Source of the DNA: an uncultured Clostridia bacterium
GTDB taxonomy: Bacteria; Bacillota; Clostridia; UBA1381
Length of the DNA stretch: 64,000 nucleotides
NCBI GenBank assembly: GCA_910585795.1
Contig: CAJUFV010000171.1
Span: 1-64,000 of the forward strand
Reading direction: 5' to 3'
The translations under genes were made by a program, and so were the position numbers. Below the pieces are notes generated by a model. That model did not search any database and had not been told where the DNA came from. It saw only the letters and a list, made by a program, of their open reading frames with translations. Of the stretch, positions 19,732-28,829 are shown piece by piece; the stretch's first letter is position 1; every line of letters starts with the position of its first letter.

Positions 19732-20850
19732 TTAACTGTTGTAGTTGTTATAAACAATAATATCAGTTGCGGTTCCGTTTACTATTCTTGCAAGCGCATA
19801 GTTATAGCTATAATCACTTGTCAGCTCCGCAGCGCCTGTCTGTGAAAACGCGCTTTTTGGAATTGTTGTTCGTATATCAGCTATAGTACCTATTTCAAGC
19901 TCATATTCCTTTGCGCTGACATCACATGTATATACAATTGTGTCCTTCTGCATATCGACCTCAACACATTTATCCTCGCTGCCTTCCTTATTTATAAGCG
20001 TAAGCGTATTACCGTCCTTTTTGCCTACTATACCAAAAGCATACTGATATTTGTCCGACGAAGCCTTTTCACCGTATTTTCTGAATGTCCATTTACCGGC
20101 AACCTTACTATCCGAAACAAACAGCTTCTCAAAGTTTGTTCCGTAATCTGCCGTGCCCGTAGCAATGTCCGCCTCGGTTGGTCTGAATATAAAATCAACC
20201 GTCTTAATTGTATCTCCTGACGGATTGGCCGCAAGACATATAATATCTCCCTTTTGCAGCGAAGCCACAGTTTGACCCTGCATGTATGAATATTCCTCAG
20301 GCGCTGTTGCAATCGCAAGGTCAGCCTCAATTCCTATTATTTTTTCCTCGCCATGCTGCATCAGCGTTACCGCATACATATCTTCGTTATCATTATTTAC
20401 ACGTGTCTCTATATCCTTTACAAGCGCCGGAGCATAAATAGCGTCAACCTCACGCTCATAAACTGATGGATATTTTGAAGGTGATGAAGGCCCATTTGTC
20501 GGCTTCGGAGTCGCTGACGCGTCCGGTTTATCTGTCACGGACGGCTTACTTGTAGGCTTCGGAGTCGCTGACGCGTCCGGAGCCTCATTCGCTTTAACAT
20601 CCATAAAAGTTTCTGTATCAACAAAGTAAATCTTTTTCTTTGTACTATCATACTGTGACGGCACATTAATATTAAACTCGCCGTCCTCTGCTTTATACAT
20701 ACTGCTGTATACAAGCCTGCCGTTATCATCATAACACATAAGAATGGCTTTTGTATCATCCGCGCTTACAACACTGAACGGCTCCGCAAATGCCGTGCCG
20801 CTCATGACTGCTGAAGCCGCTAATACTAATGCCAAAATCTTTTTTTTCAT
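19732..20850 (-). CDS. Secreted protein with proline/threonine linker, unknown function
   Basis: This 372-residue protein has a clear Sec signal (basic MKKK, hydrophobic LALVLAASAVMSG, likely cleavage after AFA). The first folded part (about 25-90) is followed by a linker with the unit PDASATPKPT repeated twice. The remaining 230 residues are beta-rich with recurring phrases on inputs, limits and defaults but no domain I recognise. Similar proteins with S-layer or stalk-like beta modules are common on the clostridial surface. I cannot name a function. Confidence 0.6.
   Translation of the reverse strand: MKKKILALVLAASAVMSGTAFAEPFSVVSADDTKAILMCYDDNGRLVYSSMYKAEDGEFNINVPSQYDSTKKKIYFVDTETFMDVKANEAPDASATPKPTSKPSVTDKPDASATPKPTNGPSSPSKYPSVYEREVDAIYAPALVKDIETRVNNDNEDMYAVTLMQHGEEKIIGIEADLAIATAPEEYSYMQGQTVASLQKGDIICLAANPSGDTIKTVDFIFRPTEADIATGTADYGTNFEKLFVSDSKVAGKWTFRKYGEKASSDKYQYAFGIVGKKDGNTLTLINKEGSEDKCVEVDMQKDTIVYTCDVSAKEYELEIGTIADIRTTIPKSAFSQTGAAELTSDYSYNYALARIVNGTATDIIVYNNYNS
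20501..20580. repeat. 26-bp direct repeat in a coding linker
   Basis: The same 26-bp sequence occurs at 20501-20526 and 20555-20580. It encodes the PDASATPKPT unit of the secreted protein, so copy number may vary by slippage. Confidence 0.8.
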
Positions 20851-20871
20851 TTTACATCTTCCCTTTCCAAA

Positions 20872-22017
20872 TTATTTAGAAATATATGAGGTTACAAACT
20901 GCTTCGCGCACCTTGCGCTTCTTCCTCCGTAATTCATCTGCCAGACTACCGCCTGTTTTTCTATATCGCCATTCATTTCTATTCCATACTTCTTCAGCAT
21001 CTCAGAAACAATGTTCAGATATTCTTTCTGCGTAGGCGCGGAAAAGACCAGACTTATCCCGAACCTTTCCGAAAGAGACAGTGTCTCCTGCATATGGTCG
21101 TTTACATGGATTTCTCCGCCCTCTCTGTCAGACCAGTTCTCACGTATAAGGTGCCTGCGATTTGATGTCGCGTATATAAGCACATTTTCAGGATTTGCCT
21201 GAAGCTGTCCTTCCATTGCCACCTTCAGGTCTCTGTATTCCGACTCATGCTTTTCAAAAGTAAGGTCGTCTAAGAAAATTATGTACTTATTCGGACTCTC
21301 CGCCAGCTTCTTTGAAAGCTTCGGAATATCCTTTATGCAGTGCTTAGGCATTTCAATCATACGCAGTCCGTCATCACGAAACATATTCAAAAGCGCTTTT
21401 ACAGATGAAGATTTTCCAGTTCCTCTGTCACCAAAAAGCAACACATTATTTGCCGCTTTTCCGTTTACAAACGCTTTTGTATTATCAATCAGGGTTTGCT
21501 TCTGATATTCAATTCCCACAAGGTCAGCAAATGTAATGGAATCCGTTTCTCCCACTCCCGTAAGCTCACCATCATATTTAAACGCAGTATATTTAGAAAG
21601 TATTCCGTTACCCAAAGTTCTGTAATGCTTTATCAAGCGGTCAAGAAGCTCGCCGGCAGATTTTGAATCTGTTATAGATTTTATGGAATTAACATATCCG
21701 TCATAAAAATCAATTTTATTTCCGGAAGGCGAATACTTAATCTGTATTGAAAACAGCTTTTTATAAACCTGCTCAATATCAAGCAGAGCAAGCTTATACA
21801 AATCATCGCCAATCTGCTTGTCCGACTGAGCCAGACGTGACAGTATATTATCATCATTCGCGAGACGCGTTGCCACATACTCCTTTATTGCACTGCTCGT
21901 AACTCCCTCTGTTTCAGAAAATTCTATGATATTACGCAATACCGCGACATTATCCTTCTCCAGAACTCCCTTTATACAGCAATCTTTTTCTATCTTGTTA
22001 AATATAAGTAAATCCAC
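20872..22017 (-). CDS. DUF815 family AAA-like ATPase
   Basis: The 381-residue cytosolic ATPase has an N-terminal helical region, then LVGIEYQKQTLIDNTKAF, Walker A FGDRGTGKSS near the middle, Walker B IIFLDDLTFE and a sensor-like VLIYATSNRRHL. This order is typical of DUF815. The start is GTG (22017), preceded by GGAAGGTGA. It ends 22 bp before the secreted-protein gene on the same strand and may be co-transcribed with it. The cellular role of the family is not established. Confidence 0.88.
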   Translation of the reverse strand: MDLLIFNKIEKDCCIKGVLEKDNVAVLRNIIEFSETEGVTSSAIKEYVATRLANDDNILSRLAQSDKQIGDDLYKLALLDIEQVYKKLFSIQIKYSPSGNKIDFYDGYVNSIKSITDSKSAGELLDRLIKHYRTLGNGILSKYTAFKYDGELTGVGETDSITFADLVGIEYQKQTLIDNTKAFVNGKAANNVLLFGDRGTGKSSSVKALLNMFRDDGLRMIEMPKHCIKDIPKLSKKLAESPNKYIIFLDDLTFEKHESEYRDLKVAMEGQLQANPENVLIYATSNRRHLIRENWSDREGGEIHVNDHMQETLSLSERFGISLVFSAPTQKEYLNIVSEMLKKYGIEMNGDIEKQAVVWQMNYGGRSARCAKQFVTSYISK

Positions 22018-22113
22018 CTATGTCACCTTCCACCAATCTATATCACAATTCAGTATAACATAATATTCTTAAAAATGCAACGTTCAAAATTTATTGCAAT
22101 TTTTTTCTAAATT

Positions 22114-22647
22114 TTATCCCAATATTGCTTTTGCCTTAAGAATAGCGATAGCCGTTTTTGCGTCATAGATTTTATTGCCCATTACCATACTATATAATTC
22201 ATCAAGGTCATATTTCCTGACATTTAAAAATTCACCATCGTCAAGCTGCTGTCCTACAAATTCAAGATTTTCCGCAAGATAAATATTCAATTTCTCCTCA
22301 CAATAACCTGGAGTCGCGTAATACTCACCAAGATGTATAAACTCACCGCCTTTATAGCCTGTTTCCTCAATAAGCTCTCGTTTTCCGCACTCCAGCGGGT
22401 CCTCGCCGTACTCCAGCTTACCAGCCGGAATTTCCAGCATCATTGAGCGCGCGGCGATTCTGTACTGCTCAACCATAAAAACCTGACGGTTTTCATCTAC
22501 AGCTATAACACCCACACCGCCTGAATGCGCGATAAGCTCACGGTCTGCCGTTTTGCCGTCCGGCAGCTTAACTATTTCTTTGCGTACCTTTATTACTCTT
22601 CCGTCATAAATACTTTCCGTTGATATTGTTTTTTCCTCAAAATTCAT
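22114..22647 (-). CDS. Nudix hydrolase, ADP-ribose pyrophosphatase type
   Basis: This is a 177-residue cytosolic enzyme that probably hydrolyses ADP-ribose or related sugar nucleotides. The Nudix box runs from GKLEYGEDP to CGKRELIEETGY, with all key Gly and Glu residues. The sequence before it (VFMVEQYRIAARSMMLEIPAG) is typical of the NudF group. I set the start at 22647 since AGGAGA is correctly placed. A longer frame would run into the upstream gene. The 15-bp leader GAATAGGAGAATAGC is identical to that of the dCMP deaminase gene at 25408-25422. Confidence 0.88.
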   Translation of the reverse strand: MNFEEKTISTESIYDGRVIKVRKEIVKLPDGKTADRELIAHSGGVGVIAVDENRQVFMVEQYRIAARSMMLEIPAGKLEYGEDPLECGKRELIEETGYKGGEFIHLGEYYATPGYCEEKLNIYLAENLEFVGQQLDDGEFLNVRKYDLDELYSMVMGNKIYDAKTAIAILKAKAILG

Positions 22648-22664
22648 AGCTATTCTCCTATTCT

Positions 22665-23726
22665 CTATTGAAAACACCTGAAAACCTCTACACTATCTGT
22701 ACCATTAAAAGCATAATATCTGCTTTTACGCTCCCACATACCGCAATAAGAATTTGTTATATATCCATAATCATATGTAATTTTGCCATTTTCCCATTCA
22801 CCAGCGCTTATATCAAGTCTTCCATAAGAATTAAAAAACGTATAAATGCCCATTCCGTCATGTTTACCGTTCTCAAACATTCCATTATATGTACTGTAGC
22901 CTCTGTCTGACACCATATTTACATATTCCATCCAAATCCTTCCGTATCCATCGGGTCTCCCATTCTTTAATTCACCTTTATAATAGACACAAGCGCCTTC
23001 TCTCCCTATCAGCTCCGGAAGCGGAGGAGGATATAAATTGTCATCTACCAAACCACCACCACGAACTGAAAATTCATTTTTCCAATAGTCCTGGTCTATA
23101 TATACATCTACTTTTTTTCCGTCCATATCATACGCAATAAAACTACCCATAACTTTTTGGACAATATAACATTCTGTCTCACAATTTCCAACATCAAGCT
23201 CCATTGTAACCACAGCGGCTTTCTCATCCCAAACATATCTTCCGAAACGCTGTAATTCATCAATCATAATAACAGTATTTCCCTCAATATTATAGGAATT
23301 AAGCTCCTCTCCGTCAATATACACCTTTATATCAGTATATAATACATTAAGCTCCTCGTATCTGGGAAGCTTCATTGTATGGTTTGGTCTTTTAAAAGAA
23401 TCACGGTTAAATTGACTATATTCTTTCTCTTCAAACTCATTTTTGTATTCATCAATCAACACAGGCAATTCATCATAATTCCTTGTTATATTAACAACTC
23501 GATTTTCCGCGTCCCATTCCACATCAAAGCCGTATTTGTCTAAATCTGCCGACCTTATATAAGTATAGCCGTTGATATTATAGTTGTCGATTGGCTGATA
23601 AAATATATACGCGCATATATCCGGCCTTACCGCAGTATTTACCACATCTCCTATTTCATATGCACTTACCGCATTACCGAATATCAACAAGCTTACCGCC
23701 GCTATTATTAGTTTTTTTATACTCAT
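22665..23726 (-). CDS. Secreted stalk-domain (copper amine oxidase N-like) protein with MORN repeats
   Basis: The 353-residue protein has a Sec signal. The first half resembles the copper-amine-oxidase N-terminal or stalk domain seen in many clostridial surface proteins (YTYIRSADLDKYGFDVEWDAE). The second half has MORN-type units, such as YYKGELKNGRPDGYGR and YNGMFENGKHDGMGIY. I found no lipobox and no sorting signal. It overlaps the methyltransferase gene by 4 bp at its start (ATGA) and ends 17 bp before the Nudix gene. The role is unknown, and scaffold or wall contact is a guess. Confidence 0.75.
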   Translation of the reverse strand: MSIKKLIIAAVSLLIFGNAVSAYEIGDVVNTAVRPDICAYIFYQPIDNYNINGYTYIRSADLDKYGFDVEWDAENRVVNITRNYDELPVLIDEYKNEFEEKEYSQFNRDSFKRPNHTMKLPRYEELNVLYTDIKVYIDGEELNSYNIEGNTVIMIDELQRFGRYVWDEKAAVVTMELDVGNCETECYIVQKVMGSFIAYDMDGKKVDVYIDQDYWKNEFSVRGGGLVDDNLYPPPLPELIGREGACVYYKGELKNGRPDGYGRIWMEYVNMVSDRGYSTYNGMFENGKHDGMGIYTFFNSYGRLDISAGEWENGKITYDYGYITNSYCGMWERKSRYYAFNGTDSVEVFRCFQ

Positions 23727-24871
23727 ATCTCCTTTAAAAAACGTTCAATAGCAGGATTTACATTTAGCATATGCTTTAAATTTTCATAATCACGCGCGGA
23801 TTTTTCATTTTTTTTTCCTGTATAAACAGCTCTTATCATAATATTTTTGGGTGTTTCAAGCGGTGAAATATACTCAATCATACTAACCTTATATCCCACG
23901 CCTTCAAGATATGCCGCTCGTATACCGTCCGTAAGCGTATCCGCAAGACGCGCTTTTAAGATGCCATGCTTCGTAATAGCCTCAAACGGCTCATATGAAT
24001 ATTGCTTTAAAATATCCTTATGACAGCATGGCACTGAAACTATGGCGCGGGATTTTAGACGTATTCCAAGTCCCAGAGCCATATCGGTAGCAGTATCGCA
24101 CGCGTGCAGAGACACGACTATATCCGGACGAATTGCGGGTGTATACTCCGTCAAATCCGCCTGTATAAATTTCATATTATTGTATCCAAGATTTTTCGCC
24201 ATACGTTTTGACGCGTCAATAACGACAGGTGAATAATCGACGCAAATAAAATGACACTTCTTTTTAAGTATTTCCCTCATATAAAAATTAAGAACAAAGG
24301 ACAAATAGCTTTTTCCGCAGGCAGCGTCGAGTATAACATACTCGTCACGCTCACCGATTTCTTTCAGAACACCCTGCATCAGTTCCACAAAATAATCAAT
24401 CTGATTATATTTACGGATTTTATCGTTCTTAATTTTCCCGTTCTTTGCCAGTATTCCTATTTCCGTCAGTAAATCCTTCGCCAACGCCGGATTTACCACA
24501 TATTCACGTCCTGTCTGAACAACGCTCGTCTTACTGACCTCCGAGGCAGTATCTTCATGACGCATAGTAACCTTTTTGTCACTGGCGTCAATCACTATTC
24601 TTGCGCCGCGCTCACTGTAAATTATCTGCGCCTCATCATATTTGGGCAGTTCATCCGAAAGTATACTCCATATACCATCTATATTCATCTTACGTTTTAC
24701 CGCCTGATAATCAAGAGTAACATCACCGTCATATAATATCTTTGCCGGAAAAGCTTTCGTTCCTGATTTTAAATTTATAGTTATATCCGTAAAAAAATCT
24801 TTATTTTCATCCATACGGGAAAGCAATCCCGAAAAAAACAAATTTATTTTGGATACTGTTTTCTTGTTCAT
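23723..24871 (-). CDS. Class I SAM-dependent methyltransferase (Methyltransf_32-like)
   Basis: The 382-residue cytosolic protein has an N-terminal alpha/beta region of unknown role (about 1-130). A Rossmann methyltransferase domain follows, with motif I ILDAACGKSYLSFVLNFY, the acidic motif CVDYSPVVIDASKRMAKNL, and VVSLHACDTATDMALGLG. The SVPCCHKDIL block resembles the Methyltransf_32 family, whose members act on tRNA or other substrates. The substrate cannot be read from the sequence. The gene follows a terminator-like hairpin after the dCMP deaminase gene. Confidence 0.8.
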   Translation of the reverse strand: MNKKTVSKINLFFSGLLSRMDENKDFFTDITINLKSGTKAFPAKILYDGDVTLDYQAVKRKMNIDGIWSILSDELPKYDEAQIIYSERGARIVIDASDKKVTMRHEDTASEVSKTSVVQTGREYVVNPALAKDLLTEIGILAKNGKIKNDKIRKYNQIDYFVELMQGVLKEIGERDEYVILDAACGKSYLSFVLNFYMREILKKKCHFICVDYSPVVIDASKRMAKNLGYNNMKFIQADLTEYTPAIRPDIVVSLHACDTATDMALGLGIRLKSRAIVSVPCCHKDILKQYSYEPFEAITKHGILKARLADTLTDGIRAAYLEGVGYKVSMIEYISPLETPKNIMIRAVYTGKKNEKSARDYENLKHMLNVNPAIERFLKEI

Positions 24872-24887
24872 ATCAATTCCTCATTTA

Positions 24888-24916
24888 TCAAAACGGACTG
24901 TTTTTAAACAGTCCGA
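24888..24916 (-). terminator. Terminator-like hairpin after the dCMP deaminase gene
   Basis: CGGACTGTTT (24894-24903) pairs with AAACAGTCCG (24906-24915), and the minus-strand tail is GTTTTGAT. Read-through into the methyltransferase gene remains possible. Confidence 0.65.
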
Positions 24917-24923
24917 AATATTT

Positions 24924-25406
24924 TTATAAATCGATGGTCAGCCTTCTGCCTGTAGGCTGATAGCGGCGATACTTTGCCCCTACCATATCAAACATTCTCT
25001 TTGACGCAATAGTATTAGAAGAATCAGCGTATTTATCAGACATATATACTATTTCACGTATACCGGACTGGATAATAGCCTTGGCGCACTCATTACACGG
25101 AAACAGAGTTACATACAACTTAGCTTCTTCTAATGAGCCGGAGCTTCTGTTTAAAATCGCGTTCAACTCCGCGTGGCAGACGTACATGTATTTTGTATCC
25201 ACAGGGTCAGCCGCTTCACGCTCCCACGGCATAGAGTCATCATTACAGCCTATAGGCATACCGTTGTAGCCGAGAGACAGAATTTTATTTTCATTACTGA
25301 CTATACATGCGCCCACCTGGGTATTGCTGTCCTTCGACCTCTGTGCGCTCAAAAGCGCAATACCCATAAAATATTCGTCCCATGATATGTAGTCATTTCG
25401 TTTCAT
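24924..25406 (-). CDS. dCMP deaminase (ComEB-like)
   Basis: This zinc-dependent cytosolic enzyme deaminates dCMP to dUMP, feeding dTMP synthesis. The 160 residues include the zinc motif CHAELNAIL with the proton-shuttling Glu, and PCNECAKAII supplying the two zinc cysteines. The opening SWDEYFMGIALLSAQRSKD is also typical. The ATG at 25406 is preceded by AGGAGAAT. A longer frame lacks a ribosome site and overlaps the neighbour. Confidence 0.92.
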   Translation of the reverse strand: MKRNDYISWDEYFMGIALLSAQRSKDSNTQVGACIVSNENKILSLGYNGMPIGCNDDSMPWEREAADPVDTKYMYVCHAELNAILNRSSGSLEEAKLYVTLFPCNECAKAIIQSGIREIVYMSDKYADSSNTIASKRMFDMVGAKYRRYQPTGRRLTIDL

Positions 25407-25416
25407 TGCTATTCTC

Positions 25417-26367
25417 CTATTCCCAAAATACTGTATCATCTCCACTCATTTCCCAATTAGCTGGGTTTGTAGAGTTTTTGTTAAAATTTATACTTTTATT
25501 ATATGTATCCTGAGGTGTTTTCCATTTGAAAATAAAACTTATTCTTTCATCACTATTTTCTAATATCTCAAAATCATCTATATAACTACTTCGCCATATG
25601 TGATGTTTTACAGTTTCATTTGTTTTGTAATTATATATTGTAAGCACACTCCAATTAGTAGCGTTACCAGCTTCATAATTTACATAATATATATATTCAT
25701 CATCAATGTATGCTCTATGCAACATAGAAAATCTAGTAAGATTTTCTCCGTCCTGTGTATTTTCGTTATTATTAAATGAAAGCTTTGTAATATAGCCATA
25801 TGGTCCATACTTATAAGGATAGCTGTCAACAGTACCGCAAATATCACTGTTCAGTAATTTTACAAAATAAATCGCGTCATCAGTTATACCAATATCGTCT
25901 GAGCCTATTTGATATATGCGTTCAAAGCCTCTTATTTTATCTTTTACTCCAAGATAAGAAATATCACAATACTCTTTATCATATGAATTATATACGCTGG
26001 CTTTAAACTTATAATAAGTCCATACATTTCCGTTTTTGTCAGGCTTTTCAGCAACCGCTTTCACGTCCTTTTGCTCACCTGTCATTGACACCGTTTTACT
26101 GTCGCCGTTCCAGTATATTTTCTGTCCATTAAGCTCTCCCAGCTTCCGCATTGGCAGATACGTTGTACCTTTGTACAATATACTTGACGGCACTGCTTCG
26201 CCGTCATCAAGCTCTATATCCTCGCCCCACTGCATTCTGTCGGCTCCGCTAACATTTATACGTACCTGATTGAACAATAAATCTATATTCTCCGCCACCG
26301 CAGGAAGCGCGGACAATATCGCACCGATTAAAAGACCTGTGATAACACCCTTTATATAATTTTTCAC
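25417..26367 (-). CDS. Secreted stalk-domain protein, unknown function
   Basis: This is a 316-residue protein with a Sec-type N-terminus (KGVITGLLIGAILSALPAVA) and GTG start (26367) after GGGAGGTAA. Residues 30-105 resemble a copper-amine-oxidase N-like stalk domain (VPSSILYKGTTYLPMRKLGEL). The rest is a beta-rich extracellular domain with many Tyr and Asp residues, perhaps a propeller-like fold. Its stop codon abuts the dCMP deaminase leader. It lies downstream of purH. Confidence 0.65.
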   Translation of the reverse strand: MKNYIKGVITGLLIGAILSALPAVAENIDLLFNQVRINVSGADRMQWGEDIELDDGEAVPSSILYKGTTYLPMRKLGELNGQKIYWNGDSKTVSMTGEQKDVKAVAEKPDKNGNVWTYYKFKASVYNSYDKEYCDISYLGVKDKIRGFERIYQIGSDDIGITDDAIYFVKLLNSDICGTVDSYPYKYGPYGYITKLSFNNNENTQDGENLTRFSMLHRAYIDDEYIYYVNYEAGNATNWSVLTIYNYKTNETVKHHIWRSSYIDDFEILENSDERISFIFKWKTPQDTYNKSINFNKNSTNPANWEMSGDDTVFWE

Positions 26368-26407
26368 GCTTACCTCCCGCGGTCATCGTATATATCATCT
26401 TATAATA

Positions 26408-27580
26408 TTAATGGTGGAAAAGACGTATCCCTGTAAATGCCATTGCAATATTATATTTATTACAGGTTCCTATAACGTTATCATCACGAATTGAACCGCC
26501 CGGCTGCGCAATCACTGTAACACCAGACTTCTTTGCCCTCTCGATATTATCACCGAACGGGAAAAACGCGTCTGAACCAAGCGCAACATCCGTGTTTTTG
26601 TCAAGCCATGCCCTCTGTTCTTCCTTCGTGAATACATCTGGTTTTATCTTAAAGGTTTTTTCCCATACTCCGTCAGCAAGCACATCCATATATTCATCGG
26701 AAATATAGACATCAATCGCGTTATCTCTGTCCGCGCGTTTAATACCATCCACAAATTGCAGCGAAAGCACCTGCGGAGCCTGACGAAGCCACCATATATC
26801 AGCCTTATTTCCCGCAAGACGCGTACAATGTATTCTTGACTGCTGACCGGCTCCAATACCTATTGCCTGTCCGTCCTTAACGTAACAAACACTGTTGGAC
26901 TGTGTATACTTTAGTGTAATCAGCGCAATTTTAAGGTCACGTTTAGCCTCTTCTGACAGGCTTTTATTATCAGTAACAATATTTGATAAAAGCTCATCAT
27001 TAATATCAAGCTCATTTCTGCCCTGTTCAAAGGTTACTCCGAAAACCTGCTTGCATTCAATTTCTGCCGGAATATAGTTTTCATCTATTTTAATAATATT
27101 GTAATTACCGTTTTTCTTCGCCTTTAATATTTCAAGGGCTTCGTCACTATATGCCGGAGCAATTACGCCGTCTGAAACTTCTTTTTTTATCAACAGCGCA
27201 GTTGCTTTGTCACATTCATCAGAAAGAGCAATAAAATCGCCAAATGATGACATTCTGTCCGCTCCTCTTGCTCGGGCATAAGCGTTCGCAAGCGGTGTAA
27301 GCTCCACATCGTCAACAAAATAAATCTTTTTAAGCGTGTCGCTTAAAGGAAGTCCGACTGCCGCTCCGGCAGGTGACACATGCTTAAACGAAGCGGCGGC
27401 GGGAAGTCCCGCTGCTTTTTTCAGCTCCTTTACAAGCTGCCATCCGTTAAGCGCATCAAGCAGATTTATATATCCCGGCTTTCCGCATATTACTTCAAAC
27501 GGCAAGCTGCCGCTTTCCATAAATACTCTCGATGGCTTTTGATTCGGATTACAGCCGTATTTTAATTGCATTTCATTCAT
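26408..27580 (-). CDS. purH: Stand-alone AICAR formyltransferase
   Basis: This is the cytosolic enzyme for the penultimate step of IMP synthesis, transferring a formyl group from 10-formyl-THF to AICAR. At 390 residues it corresponds to the AICAR transformylase domain only. The N-terminal IMP cyclohydrolase (MGS-like) domain of normal PurH (about 510-530 residues) is absent. Conserved pieces seen are LKYGCNPNQKPSR, ASFKHVSPAGAAVG, IGIGAGQQSRIHCT and the late SDAFFPFGDNIERA. The missing activity is supplied by the purO gene two genes upstream in the same operon. Confidence 0.92.
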   Translation of the reverse strand: MNEMQLKYGCNPNQKPSRVFMESGSLPFEVICGKPGYINLLDALNGWQLVKELKKAAGLPAAASFKHVSPAGAAVGLPLSDTLKKIYFVDDVELTPLANAYARARGADRMSSFGDFIALSDECDKATALLIKKEVSDGVIAPAYSDEALEILKAKKNGNYNIIKIDENYIPAEIECKQVFGVTFEQGRNELDINDELLSNIVTDNKSLSEEAKRDLKIALITLKYTQSNSVCYVKDGQAIGIGAGQQSRIHCTRLAGNKADIWWLRQAPQVLSLQFVDGIKRADRDNAIDVYISDEYMDVLADGVWEKTFKIKPDVFTKEEQRAWLDKNTDVALGSDAFFPFGDNIERAKKSGVTVIAQPGGSIRDDNVIGTCNKYNIAMAFTGIRLFHH

Positions 27581-27601
27581 TTTATATCGTCCCTTTCATT
27601 T

Positions 27602-27985
27602 TTATTGTAAACTTTTATAATATTTAATAACAACATATTCATTATAATCCTCCGGACTTACTTTATTGTAATCACTCGGAAATACAGCAAAATCGTCCCA
27701 ATCTTTAAAAAATGGAGAAATATCAATATTTTTCAATTTTCTATCAGTATTATTCTCCTGAATGTATTGATACACACTTTCATAACCACCATCATATTTA
27801 ATTACGCGTTCACCTATAATATGAAATTCATATACATCTAACAAACAGACCTTTGTTTCTATTTCTGTACTGCTCATAGGAACTTCTATGCTTTTTAATT
27901 TACAATATATTGGAACACGCCACAACAATATAATCGCAATAATAAATACAATTGTAATTATAATAATTTTTAATACCTTTTTCAT
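27602..27985 (-). CDS. Small membrane-anchored protein of unknown function
   Basis: A 127-residue protein with one N-terminal hydrophobic helix (VLKIIIITIVFIIAIILLW) and an outside, acidic/aromatic domain of about 100 residues. No lipobox is present. It sits between purO (5 bp gap) and purH (21 bp gap), so it is read with the purine genes, although nothing in it suggests a purine role. Confidence 0.55.
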   Translation of the reverse strand: MKKVLKIIIITIVFIIAIILLWRVPIYCKLKSIEVPMSSTEIETKVCLLDVYEFHIIGERVIKYDGGYESVYQYIQENNTDRKLKNIDISPFFKDWDDFAVFPSDYNKVSPEDYNEYVVIKYYKSLQ

Positions 27986-27990
27986 ATCAC

Positions 27991-28704
27991 TTATATATTC
28001 TTATTTACGATTTTCGATTTCACCTCGCCTGTTTCCAAATCAATAAACCGCACAAAAAGCGACACCTTATTATCCTCATTAAGAGCGCTCCATAGACCGT
28101 CTGTAAACTCGTCAATATCGTTTGGAATACCTACCAGCTTCGGCTCACCCTCAAATGACGGAAGCGGATTACCGTCACCCATATATGTATGTATAAAATG
28201 ACCGTCACCGGCAATCGGAGCTTTATATGAAAATGTGTATCGCTGACACGACTCAGGATTTCCGTTTGCGCTCTTTAATATAGACATCGCATAATTAAAT
28301 CCACCGTCCTCCGCTTTTATAATACCTGAAATTCTCGGTGTATAGTTCGGAGCGTCGTCCTCAAACTCACGTACGCGAAGAGACTGCTCAAATGTCATCT
28401 GCTGGTCCATAAGCTCATAAATAGTATCTGTCTGGTCACCGTTTGTAACTATGGTCTTATTTCCAAGAACACGTACAGGAGCATAAATAATCAAATGAGG
28501 GTCTGACAATTTTGACGGGTCAAACGCCTGTGTGCGTATACCGTCACCATCCTCAACAAACACACGGTTACGGCTGTTTACGCTTCTTCCCATAATGAAA
28601 TAAGCTGTAACAGCACTTTTGCCGTCCTCGCTTTTTCCTATCACAATACCTCTGCCGGGATACGAGTTAGCTTTTAATTCCTCGTAAATATCAATTTTTT
28701 TCAT
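27991..28704 (-). CDS. purO: IMP cyclohydrolase, PurO type
   Basis: This enzyme closes FAICAR to IMP, the last step of de novo purine synthesis. The 237 residues match the archaeal-type PurO family, not the PurH cyclohydrolase domain. Seen are PGRGIVIGKSEDGK, YFIMGRSVNSRNRVF and FEDDAPNYTPRISG, and the late YMGDGNPLPSFEGEP. It complements the shortened PurH downstream. Its start is ATG with AGGAGAA upstream. Confidence 0.9.
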   Translation of the reverse strand: MKKIDIYEELKANSYPGRGIVIGKSEDGKSAVTAYFIMGRSVNSRNRVFVEDGDGIRTQAFDPSKLSDPHLIIYAPVRVLGNKTIVTNGDQTDTIYELMDQQMTFEQSLRVREFEDDAPNYTPRISGIIKAEDGGFNYAMSILKSANGNPESCQRYTFSYKAPIAGDGHFIHTYMGDGNPLPSFEGEPKLVGIPNDIDEFTDGLWSALNEDNKVSLFVRFIDLETGEVKSKIVNKNI

Positions 28705-28829
28705 TTTATTTCTCCTTTTCTTATATTAATAATATTAATGCCCATGAAAATATCTGTATGAAAACCAATAAAAACATCCGACCATAAATAAACAAAATAA
28801 ATAATATAAGTTCATTTATATGCGCTTTT

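Noticed and set aside
20501..20580. 26-bp direct repeats as a mobile element signature
   Set aside because: They encode a repeated linker unit in a secreted protein; there is no transposase or flanking structure.
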